From positions 1 through 5,123 of the forward strand of contig JACZSH010000101.1 in NCBI GenBank assembly GCA_022574315.1: 5,123 nt of DNA, read 5' to 3'. The position numbers and the translations under genes were made by a program. The notes beneath the pieces are model-generated. The model did not search any database and was not told where the DNA came from. It saw only the letters and a program-made list of their open reading frames with translations. The DNA is from Chloroflexota bacterium. GTDB taxonomy: Bacteria > Chloroflexota > Dehalococcoidia > Dehalococcoidales > RBG-16-60-22. Within the stretch, counting starts at the first letter, position 1. Each line of letters starts with the position of its first letter. This document shows, in pieces, positions 1-5,061 of this stretch.

Positions 1-345
1 ATCGGCGCAGGTGACCAGCTCCACCCGGGAAACGGCGGCGATGCTGGGCAGCGCCTCGCCGCGGAAACCGAGACTGCGGATGGTCGCCAGGTCATCGAAA
101 CTGCCCAGCTTACTGGTGGCATGCCGATGAAAAGCAAGCTCTACCTCATCGTCGGGAATGCCGGACCCGTTATCGGCCACCCGCACCAGGTTGACGCCGC
201 CGCCCTTTACCTCGACCGATATCTGGTCAGCGCCGGCATCGAGCGAGTTCTCCACCAGCTCTTTGACCACCGAGGCGGGCCGTTCGATGACCTCTCCGGC
301 GGCAATCCGGGAAATCAGCTTTTCATCCAGCAGTTTGATAGGCAT
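1..345 (-). CDS. mutL: DNA mismatch repair protein MutL, N-terminal 115 residues (partial, runs off left edge)
   Basis: MutL is the ATPase that couples mismatch recognition by MutS to downstream excision. The visible part is the N-terminal GHKL ATPase domain. It begins MPIKLLDEKLISRIAAGEV and contains the first ATPase motif around residues 26-37 (VVKELVENSLDA), with the catalytic Glu at 29 and Asn at 33. It also contains VADNGSGIP at 56-64 (nucleotide-binding Asp58, Gly60), HATSKL at 75-80 and LGFRGEAL at 92-99. The numbering coincides with E. coli MutL, which supports the ATG at 343-345. All expected ATP-binding residues in view are intact. There is no strong Shine-Dalgarno: only a weak GGA lies upstream, and the predicted transcript start leaves a leader of about 8 nt. 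The gene follows the helicase by 70 bp on the same strand. The endonuclease and dimerisation domains are outside the window, so the MutL subtype cannot be judged. Confidence 0.96.
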   Translation of the reverse strand, partial: MPIKLLDEKLISRIAAGEVIERPASVVKELVENSLDAGADQISVEVKGGGVNLVRVADNGSGIPDDEVELAFHRHATSKLGSFDDLATIRSLGFRGEALPSIAAVSRVELVTCAD

Positions 346-359
346 TATTATCCGTCCAA

Positions 360-388
360 ATATTACACGGTAACGTGTATTTTGTCAA
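360..388 (-). promoter_or_regulatory. Consensus sigma-70-type promoter of mutL
   Basis: Read on the minus strand, a perfect -35 TTGACA (383-388) and a -10 TAATAT (360-365) are separated by exactly 17 bp. The -10 ends 14 nt before the mutL ATG. The expected start of transcription is near 352-354, giving a leader of only about 7-9 nt. The gene can therefore be transcribed independently of the helicase upstream. No terminator is visible between the two genes, so read-through from the helicase is also possible. Confidence 0.7.
366..379. promoter_or_regulatory. Inverted repeat (candidate operator) in the mutL promoter spacer
   Basis: The core is ACACG-GTAA-CGTGT at 366-379 minus one base on the left, extended by a flanking T/A pair to TACACG-GTAA-CGTGTA at 364-379 on the plus strand (6-bp arms, 4-bp centre). 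It lies almost entirely between the -35 and -10 elements, the classical position for a repressor site. It could also form a weak 6-bp RNA hairpin, but no T-tract follows, so a terminator is unlikely. The regulator is not identifiable from the sequence. Confidence 0.4.
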
Positions 389-415
389 GAGGCCAGACGG
401 TATTTTCATCAATCC

Positions 416-1189
416 TTAGGGCATTTTCTCAAGTCGGGCAAAGCTCTGGAGCAGCTTTTTCACCCCGGCACCATCGAAAGCGACCACGAGTTCAAAATCG
501 CCGTTCACCGCCCGGCGGCTGACGACGACACCGTCGCCGAATGTCCCGTGCCGGACCCGGTCGCCGTCACTCAACTCCAAAAGCTCAGTGGTCGGTGCCT
601 CTTCAGGTTCCCCGCTTTCGACAGTCCCGCGCCAGGTATAAATCGCTTCGGCAAGGCGGTCTTTCTCCCCGACCCACAAATCGCCGCCCGATATGAGGTG
701 CCGCGGGATATCCTTTAAGAATCGGGAGGCCCCGGCGACCCGCCGATTACCCATCAGGGTGCGCCGAAAAGCGCGCACCAGATAGACGCGCTGCTGGGCG
801 CGGGTCACCCCCACGTAGCAGAGCCGGCGTTCCTCTTCCATCTGGTCGGCGTCATCGAAGGACCGGATATGGGGCAGGATACCTTCCTCCATGCCGACGA
901 TAAAGACCACCGGGAACTCCAGCCCCTTGGCCTGGTGCAGCGTTATCAGGGTAACCGCTTCAACGGTCGCCTCGAATCCGTCCACGTCTGAAACCAGGGC
1001 CGCCCCTTCCAGAAAGGCCGCCAGCGACTCGGTGGGCGGCAATTCCTGGTACTGCCCGGCGACGGTGCGCAGCTCCAGGATATTTTCCCAGCGCTCCTCC
1101 CCGTCCACCTCCGCCTGGATAAAATCGCCGTAGCCGGTCCGCTCCAGTGCCAGGTCGAGCAACCCGAGGACGCCAATCTCGGCGTTACG
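416..1189 (-). pseudogene. pcrA: PcrA/UvrD helicase, C-terminal fragment in shifted frame (motifs V-VI and Tudor-like tail)
   Basis: This 257-codon stretch continues the helicase in the +1 frame, after the upstream part stops at 1185-1187. Counting from its first codon, it has the rest of domain 2B (LLDLALERTGY at 10-20), motif V (VTLITLHQAKGLEF at 79-92), a following GMEEGILP, and motif VI (EEERRLCYVGVTRAQ at 118-132) with the arginine-finger candidate R130. It ends in the basic Tudor-like RNA-polymerase/DNA-binding domain at about 208-257 (GDRVRHGTFGDGVVV, ending LLQSFARLEKMP). It has no credible start codon or ribosome binding site. The same frame stays open rightward to an ATG at 1342, but that part is a shadow of the first fragment. 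Without reconnection to the ATPase half it should be non-functional. It is either half of a broken gene or the victim of an assembly error. Confidence 0.85.
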
Positions 1190-2549
1190 GCTGCTTTTCC
1201 TTTTCGGTGTCGCTTCGGGCCAAACGGTGCAGCGCCTCAAATTCGGAAACGCCGAGCTCCTGCGCCCACCGGGAAAGCTCTTCCAGGCTGCGCTGGCCGA
1301 CGCCACGCGGGGGAACGTTGATGATGCGCCGCAGGCTGACACTGTCGTGCGGGTTCTGGACGAGACGCAGATAAGCGATAACGTCCCTGACCTCCCGTCG
1401 GTCGTAAAACCGGGTGCCGGCGACGAGCCGGTAAGGCACCCCGTAGCGGAGAAAGGCCTCCTCCAATACCCGCGACTGGGCGTTGGTGCGGTACATCACG
1501 GCGCAATCGCCGAGTCGAAAGCCTTCCCGCTCCGCCAGCCGGGTTACCTCGTTGACGACGAACTGGGCTTCTTCCTGCTCGGAGTAAGTCTCGACCACCT
1601 CGACGGGCAGGCCGGCCTGGTTCTCGGTCCAGAGGTTTTTGGGCTTGCGCTGCTCGTTGGCCGAGATGATATGGTTGGCCGTTTCCAGGATTATCTGCGT
1701 GGAGCGGTAGTTCTGCTCCAGCAGGATGACCTTCGCCTCAGGGTAGTCTCTTTCGAAATACAATATGTTGCGCAGGTCGGCGGCGCGCCAGGAATAAATC
1801 GACTGGTCGGGGTCGCCGACGACACAGACGTTACGGTGCTTGCCGCCGAGCAACTTCACCAGCTCGTACTGCACCGGGTTGGTGTCCTGAAACTCGTCCA
1901 CCTGGAGATGCAGGTAGCGCGATTGGTACCGGTCCAGGACTTCGGGAACCTGCCGGAAAAGCTGCACCGCCCGCATCAGCAAGTCGTCGAAGTCGAGGGC
2001 GTTACTCTCCGCCAGCGACGGCTGGTAACGCTCGTAGACGCGCTGGACGATCTCTTCATAATAGCTGGCGGCGAGCCGGCCGTACTCGGCGGGGGTCAAC
2101 AGGGCGCTCTTGGCGGCGCTGATGGCGGACTGGATGGCACGGGGGGCATACTGCTTCGGGTCGAGCCCCACCGCCTGAATACACCGCTTGAGCAGGCTTA
2201 GCTGGTCGTCGCTATCGTAAATGACGAACCCGGAGTCGATGCCGACAGGTTTGCCCTCAATACGCAGGATGCGGGCGCAGATGGCGTGAAAGGTGCCGAT
2301 GGTCAACTCGGCGGCCGAGCCGGGCACCAGCTGATAAAGTCGGTCGGCCATGCCGCGGGCGGCCTTGTTGGTGAAGGTGACCGCCATGATACGGCGCGGG
2401 CTGACCCCGCAGACCTTTATCAGATAGGCGATGCGGTGGGTGATAACCCGGGTTTTGCCGCTGCCGGGGCCGGCCAGAATGAGCACCGGCCCGCTGATTG
2501 TCTCGACGGCTTCCCGCTGGGCGGGATTAAGTTCGGAAAGTATATCCAT
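1185..2549 (-). CDS. pcrA: ATP-dependent DNA helicase PcrA/UvrD (superfamily 1), N-terminal 454 residues, prematurely terminated
   Basis: This is the ATPase half of a 3'-5' DNA helicase used in repair and in clearing replication obstacles. Visible motifs are Walker A GPGSGKT (27-33), motif Ia VTFTNKAARGM (57-67), GTFHAICARIL (85-95), Walker B VDEFQDTN (217-224), motif III VVGDPDQSIYSWR (243-255), motif IV LLEQNYRST (276-284) and the 2B entry GTRFYDRREVRDV (378-390). The Gly at 66 stands where the family nearly always has Glu (AAREM/AAAEM). The reading ends with TAA at 1185-1187, where homologues continue through the 2B domain to motifs V and VI. The rest is found downstream in the +1 frame (416-1189). 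About 20 residues of the usual 2B linker seem to be missing at the junction compared with E. coli UvrD. The ATG at 2547-2549 fits the family start (LNPAQREAV at residues 7-15). No usable Shine-Dalgarno exists; the AGG touches the ATG. Confidence 0.9.
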   Translation of the reverse strand: MDILSELNPAQREAVETISGPVLILAGPGSGKTRVITHRIAYLIKVCGVSPRRIMAVTFTNKAARGMADRLYQLVPGSAAELTIGTFHAICARILRIEGKPVGIDSGFVIYDSDDQLSLLKRCIQAVGLDPKQYAPRAIQSAISAAKSALLTPAEYGRLAASYYEEIVQRVYERYQPSLAESNALDFDDLLMRAVQLFRQVPEVLDRYQSRYLHLQVDEFQDTNPVQYELVKLLGGKHRNVCVVGDPDQSIYSWRAADLRNILYFERDYPEAKVILLEQNYRSTQIILETANHIISANEQRKPKNLWTENQAGLPVEVVETYSEQEEAQFVVNEVTRLAEREGFRLGDCAVMYRTNAQSRVLEEAFLRYGVPYRLVAGTRFYDRREVRDVIAYLRLVQNPHDSVSLRRIINVPPRGVGQRSLEELSRWAQELGVSEFEALHRLARSDTEKEKQP

Positions 2550-2557
2550 CCTGAATA

Positions 2558-2587
2558 ATTATAGCATTTCAGGATAGGGGGTGTCTT
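2558..2587 (-). promoter_or_regulatory. Extended -10 promoter of the helicase gene; predicted leaderless transcript
   Basis: On the minus strand, a perfect -10 TATAAT (2558-2563) is preceded by the TGC extension (TGn, 2564-2566). A partial -35, AAGACA (2582-2587), sits 18 bp upstream. Only 8 nt separate the -10 from the ATG at 2549, so transcription should begin within 0-2 nt of the start codon. That fits the absence of a properly spaced Shine-Dalgarno. Confidence 0.6.
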
Positions 2588-2600
2588 ACCGGGGGCGCGC

Positions 2601-2635
2601 AAAAAGGACTGGGTCCCGGGCGTGCGGGCCCCAGT
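2601..2635 (-). terminator. Intrinsic (rho-independent) terminator after the 83-residue protein gene
   Basis: On the minus strand, ACTGGGGCCCG and CGGGACCCAGT (outer ends 2635 and 2608) form a 10-bp GC-rich stem with a single mismatch (2614/2629) around a 6-nt loop. CC and then TTTTT (2601-2605) follow directly. It lies about 87 nt past the stop of the 83-residue gene. It separates the right-hand gene block from the helicase promoter just downstream. Confidence 0.75.
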
Positions 2636-2642
2636 GATATCC

Positions 2643-2657
2643 AGCAATACTATTGCT
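2643..2657. repeat. Perfect 15-bp palindrome
   Basis: AGCAATA-C-TATTGCT has 7-bp perfect arms around a single central base. It lies between the 83-residue gene and its terminator, about 90 bp upstream of the helicase promoter. It could be a regulator binding site or an extra structure in the 3' untranslated region. No known operator is recognised. Confidence 0.5.
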
Positions 2658-2668
2658 CGCCGGGCTTA

Positions 2669-2716
2669 CCGCCTGTCTGTGACACTTTATCAAAAATCGT
2701 GCTATCAGGCAGGCGG
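2669..2716. repeat. Long-loop inverted repeat just after the 83-residue gene
   Basis: CCGCCTGTCTG (2669-2679) pairs with CAGGCAGGCGG (2706-2716) over 11 bp with one G-T wobble, around a 26-base AT-rich loop. It begins 5 nt after the stop codon of the 83-residue gene. No T-tract follows it in the direction of transcription, so it is not itself a terminator. It may protect the 3' end of the mRNA or simply be an accidental structure. Confidence 0.45.
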
Positions 2717-2721
2717 GAGGT

Positions 2722-2973
2722 TCATCTGGAGATGGGTCGCTCCGTCACCGGAGCCACCGTGCAGGTGCATCGTTTCATCCCCGGATCGAGAAACCTCTGG
2801 ACAGCGTCCAGGGAGTCAGCTTCGACCAGATACCAAATTGTGTGATGCGACCAGGCGCCCCAGCGACCTTTGACGCTAACTTCCTGAGCGTTCTTGTCGA
2901 TTAGTGCATCCACCCCGCCGGCATCTATGGGACAGGTCTCCGGTGTATGTGTCTGGGTAATCATGAATAGCAT
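2722..2973 (-). CDS. Small alpha/beta protein of unknown function (resembles DUF3303-like dimeric alpha-beta-barrel proteins)
   Basis: This is an 83-residue soluble protein with no signal peptide or membrane segment. The predicted order is strand (LFMITQTH, 2-9), short helix (about 22-30), strand (VSVKGRWGAW, 32-41), strand (HTIWYLVEAD, 44-53), helix (SLDAVQRFL, 54-62) and strand (CTCTVAPVTE, 69-78). This ferredoxin-like fold is typical of small dimeric alpha-beta-barrel proteins, and the aromatic GRWGAWSHHTIWYLVEADS stretch recalls the DUF3303 group. Three cysteines (14, 69, 71) include a C-T-C pair and could bind metal or react with thiols. The start at 2973 is decided by an AAGGAGGT ribosome binding site at 2983-2990 with 10 nt spacing; a second ATG three codons in lacks one. 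It follows the 58-codon gene by 106 bp, possibly in one transcript, and ends before the terminator at 2601-2635. The fold is inferred and no substrate can be named. Confidence 0.85.
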   Translation of the reverse strand: MLFMITQTHTPETCPIDAGGVDALIDKNAQEVSVKGRWGAWSHHTIWYLVEADSLDAVQRFLDPGMKRCTCTVAPVTERPISR

Positions 2974-2998
2974 ATTACTTTTACCTCCTTTTCGATTT

Positions 2999-3004
2999 AT
3001 TATG
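2999..3004 (-). promoter_or_regulatory. Possible -10 element upstream of the 83-residue gene
   Basis: CATAAT matches the -10 consensus at five of six positions and lies about 25 nt before the ATG. The only -35 candidate is TTAATT at 18 bp spacing, a three-of-six match. This is a weak prediction; the gene may instead be transcribed from upstream. Confidence 0.25.
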
Positions 3005-3050
3005 CCCTCTAATGAAATTGGAAATTAACGACTAACCTTCCTGACTCGCA

Positions 3051-3065
3051 GGCTCCTCCGAAGCC
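3051..3065 (-). other. Small hairpin downstream of the in-frame UGA (SECIS-like candidate)
   Basis: On the minus strand GGCTTC-GGA-GGAGCC forms a 6-bp stem (one G-U pair) with a GGA loop; an outer G-U pair (3066/3050) may extend it. The loop starts 20 nt after the UGA at 3080-3082. That distance and a G in the first loop positions agree with what is known of bacterial selenocysteine insertion elements. Short GC hairpins are common, so the assignment is weak. Confidence 0.2.
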
Positions 3066-3079
3066 CCCATCATCTTCCG

Positions 3080-3256
3080 TCACATCTCGGCGGGGCGGCA
3101 GCCTTCGCCGCCCAGGCGGGACATCATGCTCGACATCATTCCCGACATCATTCTGGGCATAGCCCGGGTGGCCCAGGCCATGAGCAAGCCGCCGCCGACG
3201 GCGCCCAGGGCGACGGCCAGCAGGTATTTCTTTCCTCCGGAACAACACTGCACCAT
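3080..3256 (-). CDS. Cys- and Met-rich single-span membrane peptide, 58 residues, function unknown
   Basis: The reading is MVQCCSGGKKYLLAVALGAV through to CRPAEM, ending in TGA at 3080-3082. It has a Cys-Cys pair (4-5), a basic GGKK, and a glycine-rich hydrophobic helix at about 11-30 (LLAVALGAVGGGLLMAWA). A Met-rich tail follows (MPRMMSGMMSSMMSRL, 33-48) in which Met-Met pairs recur every four residues; a further Cys is at 53. The start is decided by a near-perfect ribosome binding site, AAGGAGGTGA, at 3263-3272, with 9 nt from GGAGG to ATG. It is likely a small inner-membrane protein. Met and Cys clusters suggest soft-metal binding such as copper, but that is inference. It lies 54 bp after the CAP gene and 106 bp before the 83-residue gene. 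The same frame continues past the TGA for 15 codons, starting RKMM, to TAG at 3032-3034. A longer selenocysteine-containing form of 74 residues cannot be excluded. An overlapping 94-codon frame at 3009-3293 has no ribosome binding site and looks spurious. Confidence 0.8.
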   Translation of the reverse strand: MVQCCSGGKKYLLAVALGAVGGGLLMAWATRAMPRMMSGMMSSMMSRLGGEGCRPAEM

Positions 3257-3280
3257 CTTGACTCACCTCCTTGACGGAAC

Positions 3281-3291
3281 GGTTATTAACC
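3281..3291. repeat. Short palindrome upstream of the 58-codon gene
   Basis: GGTTA-T-TAACC has 5-bp perfect arms. It lies between the extended -10 candidate at 3305-3313 and the ribosome binding site, so it would fall in the 5' leader. It could be a small operator. It is too short to be convincing. Confidence 0.25.
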
Positions 3292-3304
3292 ATATGTGGA
3301 GTGA

Positions 3305-3313
3305 TTTATATCA
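3305..3313 (-). promoter_or_regulatory. Possible extended -10 promoter for the 58-codon gene
   Basis: TGATATAAA on the minus strand combines a TGn extension with TATAAA (five of six). The TGA is also the stop codon of the CAP gene (3311-3313). No good -35 exists at 16-18 bp. A transcript from here would have a leader of about 40 nt before the ATG at 3256. Confidence 0.35.
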
Positions 3314-4978
3314 GCGAACGAATAGCGAATAATTAGAGATGGCAACATACTCACCACCGGTTTCTACCCAGATGACGACGGTATAAACACCGTTTCCTTC
3401 ACTGAGTATAACACTTATATCTGCTTCTATGATAAATAAACCGTCAGACCCAATATCCCATGTTTCCGCTATCACGTCAGTTGGCAATAAATCGATATAG
3501 AAAATATCAGGTGGAAGTGGTGGTAAAATAGTCCCGATATCTTCACCCCAACCATATGCGTAATCATAGGGTGGAGCATCAAGCTGCTCAGGAGTTAAAT
3601 GTTGAGGTAACGGGTCATAATACAAATCAATATTCTCGATAGTACCGAGAGTTGCTTTACCAATCATTGATAAAGTGTTACCCGAAATATTTGGGGGTTC
3701 ACTGAAATTAAGGTAATCCCCTTCAAACTGCTGCACCAAGTCCAGTCTTTCTGCGTCATAGGCTATTCCCAGATTTACTTTCTTATGCCATTTATCAAGG
3801 ATAGTTCTCCGATGCCCTGGACTAGCCATAAGGCCTTTCTGTGCTTCCTCTAGTATTTCCTTCGGGTCAATTCTGTATGACGGGTCTTTACCACCAATCC
3901 AAATTGTCTCAGTGGAAAAGCCGTTCTCACTTTCGGAATTCACGCCACCCGCTAGTGTATACCTCATATATGGTTTTAAGCCGTCAAGTCCCCAATGTGA
4001 TAAATATTTGTTGGCAAGTCTTTCTTCAGCATGTTTCTGGGCAGCAGTATTGCTTCCCAGTGTCACTGGCATTAGGCCGTTAGCCAACCTATCTCCATTA
4101 ATCAGTTCAAGAGCATAGGCGACCAGTTCTTCATGTTGATAGACTGAGGGTTGTACTGGTGAGGCAGGAGTCGTTGCGGTAGCTGTGGGTTTTGTGGTTT
4201 CTGGGGCAGGAGTTGGTTCAACAGGCGCTGGTGTTAAAGCAGTACTTGGAGTTTCCGTCGAAGGGCTCTGAGGTAATGGTGCAGTAACTGCTGGTGGGGA
4301 GTTACTAGCTAAACCAGTTAAGAAGGTAGAAATCTGGCTCCCCCATGTCAACCAAACAACAAGGACTCCTAACATCAAAACAAAAACTACTGTAAACGTA
4401 ATTATCCAACCGGGAACTATTGCAGATTCACTTTTAAGTTGATGTGCGGTTTTTCCAGACCGATGAGATTCGGTAGTAGAGCCATCTCCGGTGCCATAAC
4501 TTGGAGTAGGAAATATCTTCACACATTTATTACATCTCCAAGTTCGTTCTCTTCGTTCACGGGTGATATTAGACGTACCACAAAAAGGACAAAGCCCCGC
4601 GTGACCGTCTCGATAGTATTTTACGTGCCCGTTTTCTCCAGAAAATTTACGTGGTTTCTTTAATGCCTGGGATTGCAAGCTAGATTCACAAGGTTTAGAA
4701 ACTGGCCTAGATTTCAATTGTTTTTCTGTGAATATGCTCTTACATTTTATGTTAAGGCACTCGTATGTTTGGGTGTAAACGTTCCAGAATAATGACCGAT
4801 GGGTACATTTAGGACAATCCAGTAACTCAGGTGTTTCGCCAGTATTCAAGTCTTCTTTCGGTTGCTCTAATAAGCACAATTGACAACCGAAATCTGCTCG
4901 ATAATATCGTTTGTGTTTGTAGCAATATCGTAGCCCTTCTCTTTGATTTGCCCAGAAATCATCCTCTCGCTTTGGCAT
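3311..4978 (-). CDS. Membrane-anchored CAP (SCP/PR-1) domain protein with three N-terminal zinc ribbons
   Basis: The protein has 555 residues. It begins with three Cys-rich modules likely to bind zinc: CxxH...CxxC (C19, H22, C32, C35), CxxC...CxxxxC (C55, C58, C74, C79) and CxxC...CxxC (C130, C133, C149, C152). A basic stretch leads to one membrane helix at about 191-211 (WIITFTVVFVLMLGVLVVW). A Pro/Thr/Ser/Ala stalk follows (225-280, repeated TPAP/TATAT), then a CAP domain (285-415) with the signature histidines H316 (AAQKHAEERL) and H389 (ASPGHRRTIL) and an acidic SESENG at 348-353. The last 130 residues (LYYDPLPQHLTPEQL, TVVIWVETGGEYVAISNY) look like a beta-rich domain, as remembered from Chloroflexota CAP proteins. 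By the positive-inside rule the ribbons are cytoplasmic and the CAP domain is outside. The role is unknown; CAP proteins vary widely. The ATG at 4978 has only a weak AAAGG 9 nt upstream. The gene is clearly more AT-rich than pcrA and mutL, suggesting acquisition. Confidence 0.9.
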   Translation of the reverse strand: MPKREDDFWANQREGLRYCYKHKRYYRADFGCQLCLLEQPKEDLNTGETPELLDCPKCTHRSLFWNVYTQTYECLNIKCKSIFTEKQLKSRPVSKPCESSLQSQALKKPRKFSGENGHVKYYRDGHAGLCPFCGTSNITRERRERTWRCNKCVKIFPTPSYGTGDGSTTESHRSGKTAHQLKSESAIVPGWIITFTVVFVLMLGVLVVWLTWGSQISTFLTGLASNSPPAVTAPLPQSPSTETPSTALTPAPVEPTPAPETTKPTATATTPASPVQPSVYQHEELVAYALELINGDRLANGLMPVTLGSNTAAQKHAEERLANKYLSHWGLDGLKPYMRYTLAGGVNSESENGFSTETIWIGGKDPSYRIDPKEILEEAQKGLMASPGHRRTILDKWHKKVNLGIAYDAERLDLVQQFEGDYLNFSEPPNISGNTLSMIGKATLGTIENIDLYYDPLPQHLTPEQLDAPPYDYAYGWGEDIGTILPPLPPDIFYIDLLPTDVIAETWDIGSDGLFIIEADISVILSEGNGVYTVVIWVETGGEYVAISNYSLFVR

Positions 4979-5033
4979 CGCAAATAGCCTTTAATCCCGC
5001 AAGTAGAAAGGCAGTATTATGTCCAGCGCCTCC

Positions 5034-5061
5034 ATTATAGTCTTAATTAATGAGTTGTCAA
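5034..5061 (-). promoter_or_regulatory. Consensus promoter of the CAP-domain gene
   Basis: On the minus strand, a perfect -35 TTGACA (5056-5061) and a perfect -10 TATAAT (5034-5039) are 16 bp apart. Transcription should start near 5027, giving a leader of about 50 nt before the ATG at 4978. The spacer contains TTAATTAA (5043-5050), an 8-bp palindrome. Since no clear terminator follows the CAP gene, this promoter may also serve the two small genes downstream. Confidence 0.6.

Noticed and set aside
364..379. Terminator between the helicase and mutL
   Set aside because: The 6-bp stem is weak, no T-tract follows, and the repeat sits inside a consensus promoter, so an operator is a better reading.
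1185..1205. Programmed +1 ribosomal frameshift joining the two helicase halves
   Set aside because: The site is AAG CAG CCG TAA C. A Pro tRNA would pair poorly after slipping from CCG to CGT, there is no strong internal Shine-Dalgarno as in prfB, and about 20 expected residues are missing, which slippage does not explain.
1190..1342. Independent start of the C-terminal helicase fragment at the ATG at 1342
   Set aside because: The first 50 or so residues from that ATG are an out-of-frame reading of the upstream helicase part and lack a ribosome binding site. Helicase homology begins only around 1189.
1227..2201. Long open frame on the plus strand (324 codons)
   Set aside because: It is antisense to the conserved helicase motifs, its peptide looks like no known protein, and such frames are expected opposite GC-rich genes.
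3009..3293. 94-codon minus-strand frame starting at 3293
   Set aside because: No ribosome binding site precedes its ATG, the Arg-rich product looks like a shifted reading, and it overlaps the 58-codon gene, which has a near-perfect ribosome binding site and a coherent membrane segment.
4141..4290. Repetitive Thr/Pro/Ala-coding stretch as a possible tandem DNA repeat
   Set aside because: The DNA is not a regular repeat. It encodes the low-complexity stalk between the membrane helix and the CAP domain.
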